Made by a program: the position numbers and the translations under genes. Below the pieces are notes generated by a model, which saw nothing but the letters and a program-made list of their open reading frames with translations, did not search any database and was not told the DNA's origin. From assembly GCA_913060845.1 (NCBI GenBank), contig CAJXVF010000185.1, positions 1 to 5,798 on the forward strand: DNA of 5,798 bases, read 5' to 3'. How positions within the stretch are numbered: the stretch's first letter is position 1; each line of letters starts with the position of its first letter. Source of the DNA: an uncultured Alphaproteobacteria bacterium (GTDB lineage Bacteria > Pseudomonadota > Alphaproteobacteria > Bin95). Of the stretch, positions 1 to 5,798 are shown one piece after another.

Positions 1-1463
1 CCTGAAAGCAGCTGATCCGCAATGTCCGGGTCCATGTAACGGGACAGCGTGGACTTAACCCGCTTTTCGTTGGAAATGTCTTCCAACATCACCATAACGC
101 CGAGGGTTTCATCCTCGCCCGCGCTCAACGGCACCACAGTGACGTTGACGGAAACTGTCTCACCATCGGCCTGAATTTCTGCGTCAACGGCAATATCAGG
201 CTCGTTTGTTTGACAAACTCGTTGCGCTCGGTCGATCAGCCACTGGTTTGCCTCGCCGAACACATCAGCCATTGGTTGGCCTGCAGCGGCTTCGGGATCG
301 ATGCGCAGGATACGTCCGCCTGCAGCGTTACAGGTGCGCGTGGCACCATCGCCATCGAAGGTGATCACGCCGTTCGACATCGATTGCAGCATGGCTTCGT
401 TGTAGTTGCGCATGGCTTGCACATCGTCGAAGAGCTTGGCGTTCTCCAGGCCGATTGCGACCTGTGCAGTAAACGCGCGCAGGCGGTTCTCGTCATCATC
501 ACTGAACGGTCCACCAACCTTATTCAGCGCCTGGGTGACGCCAATGACCGTGCCGGACTTGTTAACGACAGGCACACACAGGATGGAGCGCGTGAAGAAC
601 CCAGTCTGTCGGTCAAATGAAGGGTTAAAGCGGAGGTCGGCATAGGCGTAGGGAATATTCACGGACTCGCTGGTCGTGAACACGGCACCCGCGATACCGG
701 CAGAATTCGGCAGCCTAATCTGCGTTTGGCCGAGGCCTGCGCCGACATAGCTGAACAGCTCATTCGTTTTGGCGTCATTCAAGAACAGCGTCGAGCGCTC
801 GGCATTCAGCAGCCGGGCGGCTTCTGACATGACCTTATTCAGCAGCTTAGGCAGCTCAAGCTCGGAGGTAATATCCGAAACAACGTTCATAAAGGCGCTT
901 TCCCGCGCCTGGGATTTCTCTATCTGCTCAATCAGCTGCAGCGATTCCAGCGTGATCGCACATTGAGCGGTAATCGCTTCGACCGTTTCCCGGTCCTTGT
1001 CGCTGAAAATCCCGTCCGTTTTATTCAGGACCTGAATGACGCCGATGACCTTGCCTTTGGGCGTGCGAATAGGTGCAGCAAGGATGGTTTTTGTTTTGAA
1101 GCCCGTTTCGGAATCGAACCGGCTCATAAAGCGTTCATCGGCATAGGCGTCATCAATAATCAGTGCCCGGCCTTCCTTGAACACGGTGCCGGCAATGCCT
1201 TCATGCTGGCCTAGCCGAATTTCACGGCGGCCAATGCCCTGGGCGATGCGGGAGTACAATTCACCAGTATCGGGATCGACGAGATATAGCGTGGCGCGGT
1301 CCGCATCCGTTTGCTCCGCAGCTACGGCGACGAGGGCGTCAAGAACGGCGTCTAAAGAATCAAGCGCGGCGACATTGCGGGATACATCCAGCAGCAGCTG
1401 CATGTGTTGCATGCTAGCAGCGGCGTCTGCGCCTTGCGCCTGTTGTGATCGGACGTCATCCAT
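1..1463 (-). CDS. GAF-GAF-PAS sensor of a class III adenylate/guanylate cyclase (3'-truncated by window edge)
   Basis: An open frame of 487 codons runs off the left edge without a stop, so the C-terminus is missing. Two GAF domains are visible, at about residues 37-175 and 204-344. Each has a G-I-A-G-x-V-F motif (89-95 and 256-262) and an N-K...F segment (147-153 and 314-320). A PAS-like domain follows at about 352-468, opening with MLQSMSNGVITFD and ending with VMVMLEDIS. The last residues, K470-STLSRYMDPDIADQLL, match the conserved linker just before the catalytic domain of many class III nucleotide cyclases, so cAMP or cGMP synthesis is inferred; the catalytic residues are not in view. No signal peptide or membrane segment is present, so it should be cytoplasmic. 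The ATG at 1463 is supported by GAGGA eight bases upstream. It overlaps the end of the coiled-coil gene by 8 bases, which suggests translational coupling. Without the missing part, another output domain cannot be fully excluded. Confidence 0.85.
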   Translation of the reverse strand, partial: MDDVRSQQAQGADAAASMQHMQLLLDVSRNVAALDSLDAVLDALVAVAAEQTDADRATLYLVDPDTGELYSRIAQGIGRREIRLGQHEGIAGTVFKEGRALIIDDAYADERFMSRFDSETGFKTKTILAAPIRTPKGKVIGVIQVLNKTDGIFSDKDRETVEAITAQCAITLESLQLIEQIEKSQARESAFMNVVSDITSELELPKLLNKVMSEAARLLNAERSTLFLNDAKTNELFSYVGAGLGQTQIRLPNSAGIAGAVFTTSESVNIPYAYADLRFNPSFDRQTGFFTRSILCVPVVNKSGTVIGVTQALNKVGGPFSDDDENRLRAFTAQVAIGLENAKLFDDVQAMRNYNEAMLQSMSNGVITFDGDGATRTCNAAGGRILRIDPEAAAGQPMADVFGEANQWLIDRAQRVCQTNEPDIAVDAEIQADGETVSVNVTVVPLSAGEDETLGVMVMLEDISNEKRVKSTLSRYMDPDIADQLLS

Positions 1464-1902
1464 TGTTCGCGTCCTCAAGCTTATCTCTCAGCGCGGACAC
1501 TGTATCACGCATCTGGCGAATTTCACTGCGATGCTGATCCTGTGCCGCTACCAGCGCAGCATCCTTGTCAGACGCCAGCGATTCCATTTCACCACGCAGA
1601 GCGTCAATCATGCGCTTCAATTGAGTGACTTCGCCCTCAGCGGCATAACGCACTTCAGCAGCGACTTCGTTGCGTTCAATCTCAGATTTTTCAAGCGCTG
1701 TTCGCAGCGCATCAATAGTGTCACGCAATTGGTCCTGTTCCGCCTTGGCAATCTCCAAGGCGTCATCACGCATACGCCGCGCATCAGACTCTTTCGCTTC
1801 AAGCGCATCTCTCAGAGCATTCACGGTTTCCCGCAAATGTCTGATCTCGCTGTCGGCGTTTTGTACGTCCGTCGCCAAACCCAGCCCTTTCCCCCAAGGC
1901 AT
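1456..1902 (-). CDS. Coiled-coil protein with four 36-residue repeats, unknown function
   Basis: This is a 148-residue protein that I do not recognise as a named family. After a short Gly-rich start (MPWGKGLGLATDVQ), almost the whole chain from residue 16 to 145 is charged and helix-favouring, with no proline or cysteine, as in a long coiled coil. A motif of the form E-x3-[LM]-[RK]-x2-[IV]-x-A-L-R-x2-[LM]-E recurs starting at E19, E55, E91 and E127, exactly 36 residues apart. There is no signal peptide or membrane segment, so it is probably cytoplasmic. The ATG at 1902 is the first ATG in the frame; an in-frame stop lies at 1933-1935, and a weak AGGTG sits seven to eight bases upstream. The gene lies 52 bases after the carboxylase gene, and its last codons contain the ribosome binding site of the cyclase gene. 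It may be a scaffold or partner for the cyclase, but this rests on context only. The reading frame is secure because the repeat is in phase. Confidence 0.8.
   Translation of the reverse strand: MPWGKGLGLATDVQNADSEIRHLRETVNALRDALEAKESDARRMRDDALEIAKAEQDQLRDTIDALRTALEKSEIERNEVAAEVRYAAEGEVTQLKRMIDALRGEMESLASDKDAALVAAQDQHRSEIRQMRDTVSALRDKLEDANNG
1472..1476 (-). promoter_or_regulatory. Ribosome binding site of the cyclase gene, inside the coiled-coil gene
   Basis: GAGGA lies eight bases before the ATG at 1463-1461. It selects this start over the out-of-frame ATG at 1459-1457, which opens only a short frame. Because it lies within the last codons of the upstream gene, ribosomes finishing that gene probably help start the cyclase. 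Confidence 0.7.
1474..1848 (-). repeat. Degenerate 108-bp in-frame tandem repeat (36 codons), three full periods plus a fourth core
   Basis: Equivalent positions on the plus strand begin near 1475, 1583, 1691 and 1799, each 108 bases apart. The copies at 1475 and 1799 keep recognisable nucleotide identity (both read tcaagc..atctctcag). The two middle copies have diverged more in DNA but retain the protein motif. Glu19/55/91/127, Ala29/65/101/137, Leu30/66/102/138, Arg31/67/103/139 and Glu35/71/107/143 are invariant. This fits intragenic duplication of a 36-codon unit followed by drift under selection for the helix pattern. Confidence 0.8.
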
Positions 1903-1903
1903 C

Positions 1904-1928
1904 CCGGCACCTGCTAAGCAGACACCGG
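1904..1928 (-). promoter_or_regulatory. Possible mRNA hairpin masking the ribosome binding site of the coiled-coil gene
   Basis: On the minus strand, CCGGTGTCTG (1928-1919) can pair with CAGGTGCCGG (1913-1904). This gives a ten-pair stem with three consecutive G-U wobbles in the middle and the loop CUUAG. The 3' arm contains the weak AGGTG ribosome binding site and ends one base before the ATG at 1902. No U-tract follows, so it does not look like an intrinsic terminator. A control role is inferred only from position. Confidence 0.35.
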
Positions 1929-1954
1929 CATCCTACATCATTTAGGCCTGGCGT

Positions 1955-4900
1955 TCACCATGTATCGACCCAGGCATGTTTCTTACCCTCGCGTGGCAAG
2001 GGGGGCGGTGCGGAGCGGAGACCTTCGACGATCCAATGGCGCGTGTCCGCTGGATCAATAACGTTGTCGAGCTCGAAAAGTTCAGCCGCCGTCAGCGCCT
2101 TGCCTTGATCATACATGCCAGCGACTTTTTCTTCGTAAACGCGGCGCCGTTCTTCTGGATCTTCAATTGCTGCCAATTCATTCCGGTAACCAAGCTTCAC
2201 AGCCCCTTCAAGGCCCATGCCGCCAAATTCCGCCGTTGGCCAGCCGACTGCGAAGTTCGGTGTATGGAACCCACCGCCCGCCATGCCCTGTGCGCCAAGC
2301 CCGTAAGCCTTACGCAGAACCACCGTGAATAGCGGCACTGTCATATTTGCGCTGATAACGAATGGTCGGCAGCAATGGCGCACCAGTGCCAGACGCTCGT
2401 AATCTGGCCCAACCATGTTGCCTGGCGTATCGCAAAGGAACAGCATCGGGATGTCATAGGCGTCACAAAGCTGCATGAAGCGCGCGGCTTTATCTGCTGC
2501 ATCGGCATCAATCGCGCCACCGATATGCATGGGGTTATTTGCGATCAGGCCGACAGGACGACCTTCAATCCGGCAGAAGCTCGTGATCATCGCGCGCCCA
2601 AAGGCTGCGCGTAACTCCAGCACAGAATCTTCATCCGCAATCAAGTCAATCGCCTCACGTATGTCATAAACCTTGACTCGGTTTTCCGGCACAATATGAC
2701 GGAGCTTCCGTTGGTCAGCCGCTTTCCATTCCTGCACTGGGCCTTGGAAATATGAGAGATACTTTTTAGCCACTGCAACGGCTTCAGCTTCATCTTTCAC
2801 CAAAATATCAACGACGCCATTGGCCGTCTGCTCGATCATCGGGCCGACGTCTTCCGGACGAAAAACGCCGAGGCCGCCGCCTTCAATCATTGCAGGGCCG
2901 CCCATGCCGATATTCGCGTTTTCCGTCGCAATCATCACATCGCAGCAACCGACGAGCACAGCGTTACCGGCAAAACAGCGGCCGGATGCAATGCCGATCA
3001 TCGGCGCCAAACCAGAAAGCTTGCCGAAAAGGTGAAATGCTGGCGTCGTCAAGTTGGCGGAGAACACAACATCTGTATCCCCCGGTCGGCCGCCGCCACC
3101 TTCAGCAAACAAGATGGTCGGTAGGCGCCATTTCTCCGCCAGCTCGAACATCCGGTCCTTCTTCTCATGGTTCTTTTTGCCCTGAGTCCCAGCCAGAACT
3201 GTGTAGTCATAAGACATGACCATGCAGCGGGCCTCGGCATCCCCGAAAAGATCACCGTTCACGCGCGCGAGGCCCGTGACGAGGCCATCCGCCGGGGTTC
3301 GCTTCCAAAGCTCCTCCCGGCTCATCCGCGCGCGCCTAGCAGCGACGACGAGGGAGCCGTATTCGGTGAAGGAGCCTGGATCGACCAGGTCCTCAATATT
3401 CTCCCGAGCCGTCCGTTGCTTGGTTTTCCGGCGCTTTGCGACAGCCTCCGGACGGTTTTCGTCCAGCGTGTTGGCTTGGCGCGCGATCACTTCAGCAAGG
3501 TCTGAACGGATGGCGTCCAGGTTCACCGCCTCGCCCTGGTCTGTATCGTCAGCCGCAACCTCTGCCGGCTCGATATAGGCCAAGGGTGCCCCTTCCAGCA
3601 CAACATCACCTTCGTTGACTGCAAATGCCCGAATGATACCGGAGACATCAGCACGGATATCGTGCTGCATCTTCATGGCGTCCATCACCAGGATTGTGGT
3701 GCCAGCTCGAACAGTCTCGCCAGCGGCCAAAGCCAGACTGACGACAGCGCCCTGCATCGGCGCGGCCAGGACATTGGTTCCATCAGGCGCATCCGATGAC
3801 GCTGCAGTATCCGCCGCTTGATCCTGCTTACCAAAGTTCAGGACGGCCAATGGATCGGACGCATCAATCTTCGAACCAGCGAGCCCGGCTTGGCCGCCGC
3901 TCGCGGGCGCAGCCTCAACAAACCGCCGTGGTGGTGGTTCCATACCAAGCAATCGCTCGGCATGCGCTTCAATAAACCGCGTATCAAATGCGCAAGCGGT
4001 GACGGCTTCGTCCGCCAGTAACGCTTCGAGAAAGCGTGCATTCGTGGGAACGCCTTCGATCCGGAACCCGGCAAGCGCACGGGCGGCTTTCGCGGCTACA
4101 TCCGCAAGTGCGCCAAAACGGGCATGGACGATCATTTTGGCAATCAGTGAGTCAAACCGCGGACTGGGCGAGAGACCAGCATATCCAGCATGGTCCACCC
4201 GGACCCCCGCCCCTGCCGGCGGTTCAAACGCTGTGAAACGACCACCGGCAGGGCGGGCATCCCCAGATGCAGTCATGGTTTCCATGTTGATGCGGGCTTG
4301 CAGCGCCATGCCCTGCACGGGGGGCGGCTCGCTCAAACCAACATCGGCAAGGCTAGCTCCTTCCGCCAGACGTAGCTGAATTTCAACGAGATCTAGACCC
4401 GTTACAGCTTCTGTAACAGTGTGCTCCACCTGCAGCCGCGCATTGGCTTCAATGAACGCGATTTCGGCATTGTCATCATACGCTGCGGTTTTCGCATCCA
4501 CCAGGAATTCAATCGTGGAGAGGCTATCCAACCCAGCGGCTTTTGCGAGGGCGACTGCGGCATCAAGCAATCGCGCACGAACACCTGGTGCGAGCGCCGG
4601 AGCTGGTGCGATTTCAATGATCTTCTGGCGCTGGCGTTGCAGACTGCACTCACGCTCCCAGATATGGGTGGCGTTCCCGGCACTATCACCTGCCACTTGC
4701 ACTTCAATGTGGCGCGCAGTTTGGAAGAATTTCTCGGCGTAGAGGCGGCCATCGCCGAATGCGGCTTCCGCTTCTGCCTGCGCCCGGGCGAAAGCATCGG
4801 GCAATTCAGCAGCATTGCTGACAGGACGCATCCCACGCCCGCCGCCGCCTGCCGCCGCCTTCAGCATAATAGCGCCGCCAGAACCCATTTCATTCAGAAA

Positions 4901-5335
4901 GGCCAGTGCATCAGCTTCGGTAACTGGCGCTGGCAAGCCTGGGGCGATTGGCACGCCGGCAGCTTCAGCCAACGCGCGGGCCGCGCCCTTATCGCCAAAG
5001 CGGGCGATGGCGTCTGCCTTAGGACCAACGAATGTCAGGTCTGCGGATACAACGGCAGCTGCAAATTCCGCGTTCTCTGACAGAAAGCCATAGCCTGGAT
5101 GAATAGCATCTGCGCCTGCGGCCTTAGCTGCGGCAATGATCGCCTGCTGGTCTAAATATGCTGCAGGGCCTGCACCATCCAGAGCCACCGCCGCGTCACC
5201 AGCACGGACATGCAACGCGGCTGCATCATCCGTGGAATGCACCACCACAGTTTCGATGCCCATATCCGCCGCCGTCCGCGCAATGCGGATAGCGATTTCA
5301 CCCCGATTAGCGATCAGTAATTTTGCGATGCCCAT
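1955..5335 (-). CDS. Single-chain biotin-dependent acyl-CoA carboxylase (BC-BCCP-CT fusion, LCC-like)
   Basis: This 1126-residue cytoplasmic enzyme should carboxylate an acyl-CoA using ATP and bicarbonate through a covalently bound biotin. Residues 1-460 are biotin carboxylase: KLLIANRGEIAIRIAR at the start, ATP-grasp loop GGGGRGM at 163-169, then EFLVD and NARLQVEHTVTE. Residues that I align with E. coli AccC functional sites are present: K116, K159, E201, H209, K238 and E276, then after a short insertion E296, N298, R300, E304 and R348. A flexible linker leads to a biotinyl domain at about 520-590 with MDAMKM; the biotinylated lysine is K555 (codon 3671-3673). Residues 605-1110 form a carboxyltransferase of the PccB/AccD5 class, with glycine-rich turns EGGGGRPGDTD (745-755), FAGNAV, NPMHIGGAID, LCDTPGNMVG and YGLGAQGMAGGG. 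The domain order and length fit single-chain long-chain acyl-CoA carboxylases. Substrate choice (acetyl-, propionyl- or longer acyl-CoA) cannot be read from the sequence. The ATG at 5335 is preferred for its ribosome binding site and family-like N-terminus. Confidence 0.93.
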   Translation of the reverse strand: MGIAKLLIANRGEIAIRIARTAADMGIETVVVHSTDDAAALHVRAGDAAVALDGAGPAAYLDQQAIIAAAKAAGADAIHPGYGFLSENAEFAAAVVSADLTFVGPKADAIARFGDKGAARALAEAAGVPIAPGLPAPVTEADALAFLNEMGSGGAIMLKAAAGGGGRGMRPVSNAAELPDAFARAQAEAEAAFGDGRLYAEKFFQTARHIEVQVAGDSAGNATHIWERECSLQRQRQKIIEIAPAPALAPGVRARLLDAAVALAKAAGLDSLSTIEFLVDAKTAAYDDNAEIAFIEANARLQVEHTVTEAVTGLDLVEIQLRLAEGASLADVGLSEPPPVQGMALQARINMETMTASGDARPAGGRFTAFEPPAGAGVRVDHAGYAGLSPSPRFDSLIAKMIVHARFGALADVAAKAARALAGFRIEGVPTNARFLEALLADEAVTACAFDTRFIEAHAERLLGMEPPPRRFVEAAPASGGQAGLAGSKIDASDPLAVLNFGKQDQAADTAASSDAPDGTNVLAAPMQGAVVSLALAAGETVRAGTTILVMDAMKMQHDIRADVSGIIRAFAVNEGDVVLEGAPLAYIEPAEVAADDTDQGEAVNLDAIRSDLAEVIARQANTLDENRPEAVAKRRKTKQRTARENIEDLVDPGSFTEYGSLVVAARRARMSREELWKRTPADGLVTGLARVNGDLFGDAEARCMVMSYDYTVLAGTQGKKNHEKKDRMFELAEKWRLPTILFAEGGGGRPGDTDVVFSANLTTPAFHLFGKLSGLAPMIGIASGRCFAGNAVLVGCCDVMIATENANIGMGGPAMIEGGGLGVFRPEDVGPMIEQTANGVVDILVKDEAEAVAVAKKYLSYFQGPVQEWKAADQRKLRHIVPENRVKVYDIREAIDLIADEDSVLELRAAFGRAMITSFCRIEGRPVGLIANNPMHIGGAIDADAADKAARFMQLCDAYDIPMLFLCDTPGNMVGPDYERLALVRHCCRPFVISANMTVPLFTVVLRKAYGLGAQGMAGGGFHTPNFAVGWPTAEFGGMGLEGAVKLGYRNELAAIEDPEERRRVYEEKVAGMYDQGKALTAAELFELDNVIDPADTRHWIVEGLRSAPPPLPREGKKHAWVDTW

Positions 5336-5344
5336 AAACGCCAG

Positions 5345-5351
5345 CTCCCTC
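5345..5351 (-). promoter_or_regulatory. Ribosome binding site deciding the carboxylase start
   Basis: GAGGGAG lies nine bases before the ATG at 5335-5333. The frame is open further upstream, to a TTG at 5371 and an ATG at 5353, but neither has a purine-rich site. The protein from 5335 begins MGIAKLLIANRGE, as is usual for biotin carboxylase domains. Confidence 0.75.
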
Positions 5352-5418
5352 ATCCAGAATTCAGGATGCAAGGGTTTCAGGCTATGGCGGCAAGATCAAT
5401 GGCAGGCGCTGAAGCGGC

Positions 5419-5776
5419 TTACCCTCGAAAGCGCCGAGGTTGCGAGCGGCGAATCCGGGGCCGCGTCCGCGCGCTCCATGCCGCATCGCCAGCTTCCAAC
5501 GTCCAATTGACCAAGCGCTTTAGAACAGCGCCGAGTGCATCATCCCAAGCTTGAACAATATCCGACATGACATCCGGTGCCGCAACCGTCTGGCGATCGA
5601 AAGTAGCAGCCGCAACAATCAGACGGTCTGGCATCTCAACCAATTTCACACTCAGCCCCACTCTCGGCTCATGCTTTGTTGGATCACGGTAAGCTTCAGC
5701 TTGAAATTCACGAATCTCGATCTTCAGCACGAAATCTGGCTTCAATCCAACGGCTTCACGGCCAACGGCGAGAATG
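5419..5776 (-). CDS. Probable ABC-type transport auxiliary lipoprotein, PqiC/ABC_trans_aux-like (5'-truncated)
   Basis: Only the last 118 residues are present; the N-terminus, with the expected lipobox cysteine, is cut off by the contig end. The visible part reads as alternating beta strands and a closing helix: KPDFVLKIEIREFQAEAY, then VGLSVKLVEMPDRLIVAAATF, then MSDIVQAWDDALGAVLKRLVNWTL. This resembles the periplasmic lipoproteins that assist MCE-domain (Mla/Pqi/Let-type) lipid transporters, in which a REFQA-like strand and a final A-x-D-x-A-L...W-T-L helix are typical from memory. Such genes usually follow the permease, ATPase and MCE genes, which would lie outside the window. After WTLEAG the frame continues for about 20 residues rich in arginine, which is unlike the usual abrupt end. 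The stop is TAA at 5421-5419. The apparent N-terminal residues MCIRDS in this frame come from adapter sequence. Family assignment is by pattern recognition, not by search. Confidence 0.65.
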
Positions 5777-5798
5777 CTGTCTCTTATACACATCTCCG
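5777..5798. other. Tn5/Nextera mosaic-end adapter remnant at the contig end (non-genomic)
   Basis: Bases 5777-5795 read CTGTCTCTTATACACATCT, the complete 19-bp Tn5 mosaic end used in Nextera libraries. The final CCG matches the start of the read-2 side of that adapter. Read on the minus strand it yields MCIRDS at the head of the lipoprotein frame, a recognisable adapter translation. Genomic sequence should be taken to end at about 5776. Confidence 0.95.

Noticed and set aside
1457..1459. ATGA stop/start overlap as the start of the cyclase gene
   Set aside because: This ATG is out of frame with the GAF domain and opens a frame of only about 35 codons. The in-frame ATG is at 1463-1461.
1177..1917. 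246-codon plus-strand open frame across the coiled-coil and cyclase genes
   Set aside because: It is antisense to two genes with clear protein signatures (36-residue repeat, GAF domain). Its translation is a Ser/Arg/Cys-rich shadow with no recognisable domain.
4402..4836. 144-codon minus-strand frame inside the carboxylase gene
   Set aside because: It is an out-of-frame shadow of the biotin carboxylase domain with a Pro/Arg/Ser-rich, low-information translation.
4421..5080. 219-codon plus-strand open frame opposite the biotin carboxylase domain
   Set aside because: The minus strand here encodes conserved catalytic residues. The plus frame shows no family features and reflects GC-rich codon structure.
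5336..5371. Longer carboxylase N-terminus from the TTG at 5371 or the ATG at 5353
   Set aside because: Neither has a ribosome binding site, and the added residues are not part of the usual biotin carboxylase start. The ATG at 5335 has GAGGGAG nine bases upstream.
5336..5418. Promoter or terminator in the 83-base gap before the carboxylase gene
   Set aside because: TTGATC and TTGCAT-like hexamers can be found on the minus strand, but no pair with proper spacing matches well, and no stem followed by a T-run is present.
1..5798. CRISPR array, tRNA/rRNA gene, insertion sequence or phage remnant
   Set aside because: No direct-repeat/spacer pattern, tRNA cloverleaf, rRNA sequence or transposase motif was seen. 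The only mosaic-end sequence is the library adapter at the right edge.

Overview
The window carries four protein genes, all on the minus strand, so transcription runs from the right end to the left. It looks like the end of a metagenomic or draft-assembly contig: the last 22 bases (5777-5798) match the Tn5/Nextera mosaic-end adapter and are not genomic. Composition is moderately GC-rich by eye. A PqiC-like (ABC_trans_aux) lipoprotein implies a Gram-negative cell. The gene types together suggest a proteobacterium, perhaps an alphaproteobacterium, but no marker gene here settles the taxonomy.

From right to left: (i) 5776-5419 is the C-terminal part of a probable ABC-transport auxiliary lipoprotein of an MCE/Mla/Pqi-type lipid transporter, truncated by the contig end. 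(ii) 5335-1955 is a single-chain biotin-dependent acyl-CoA carboxylase of 1126 residues that joins biotin carboxylase, biotin carrier and carboxyltransferase domains. It resembles the long-chain acyl-CoA carboxylase (LCC) type. (iii) 1902-1456 encodes a 148-residue, almost wholly helical coiled-coil protein built from an exact 36-residue repeat. (iv) 1463-1, overlapping (iii) by 8 bases, is the N-terminal 487 codons of a GAF-GAF-PAS protein that leads into a class III nucleotide cyclase. The catalytic domain lies beyond the left edge.

Gaps are short: 83 bases between (i) and (ii), 52 bases between (ii) and (iii), and none between (iii) and (iv). No convincing terminator or promoter was seen in them, so an operon is possible. 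A lipid-transport accessory protein next to an acyl-CoA carboxylase points to envelope-lipid or acyl-CoA metabolism. The coiled-coil/cyclase pair looks like a translationally coupled signalling module. A regulatory link between the two halves is only an inference from proximity.

The least familiar items are the coiled-coil protein with its strict 36-residue period, its coupling to the cyclase, a cyclic-nucleotide-type NKFDE motif in the second GAF domain, and a possible hairpin covering the ribosome binding site of the coiled-coil gene.
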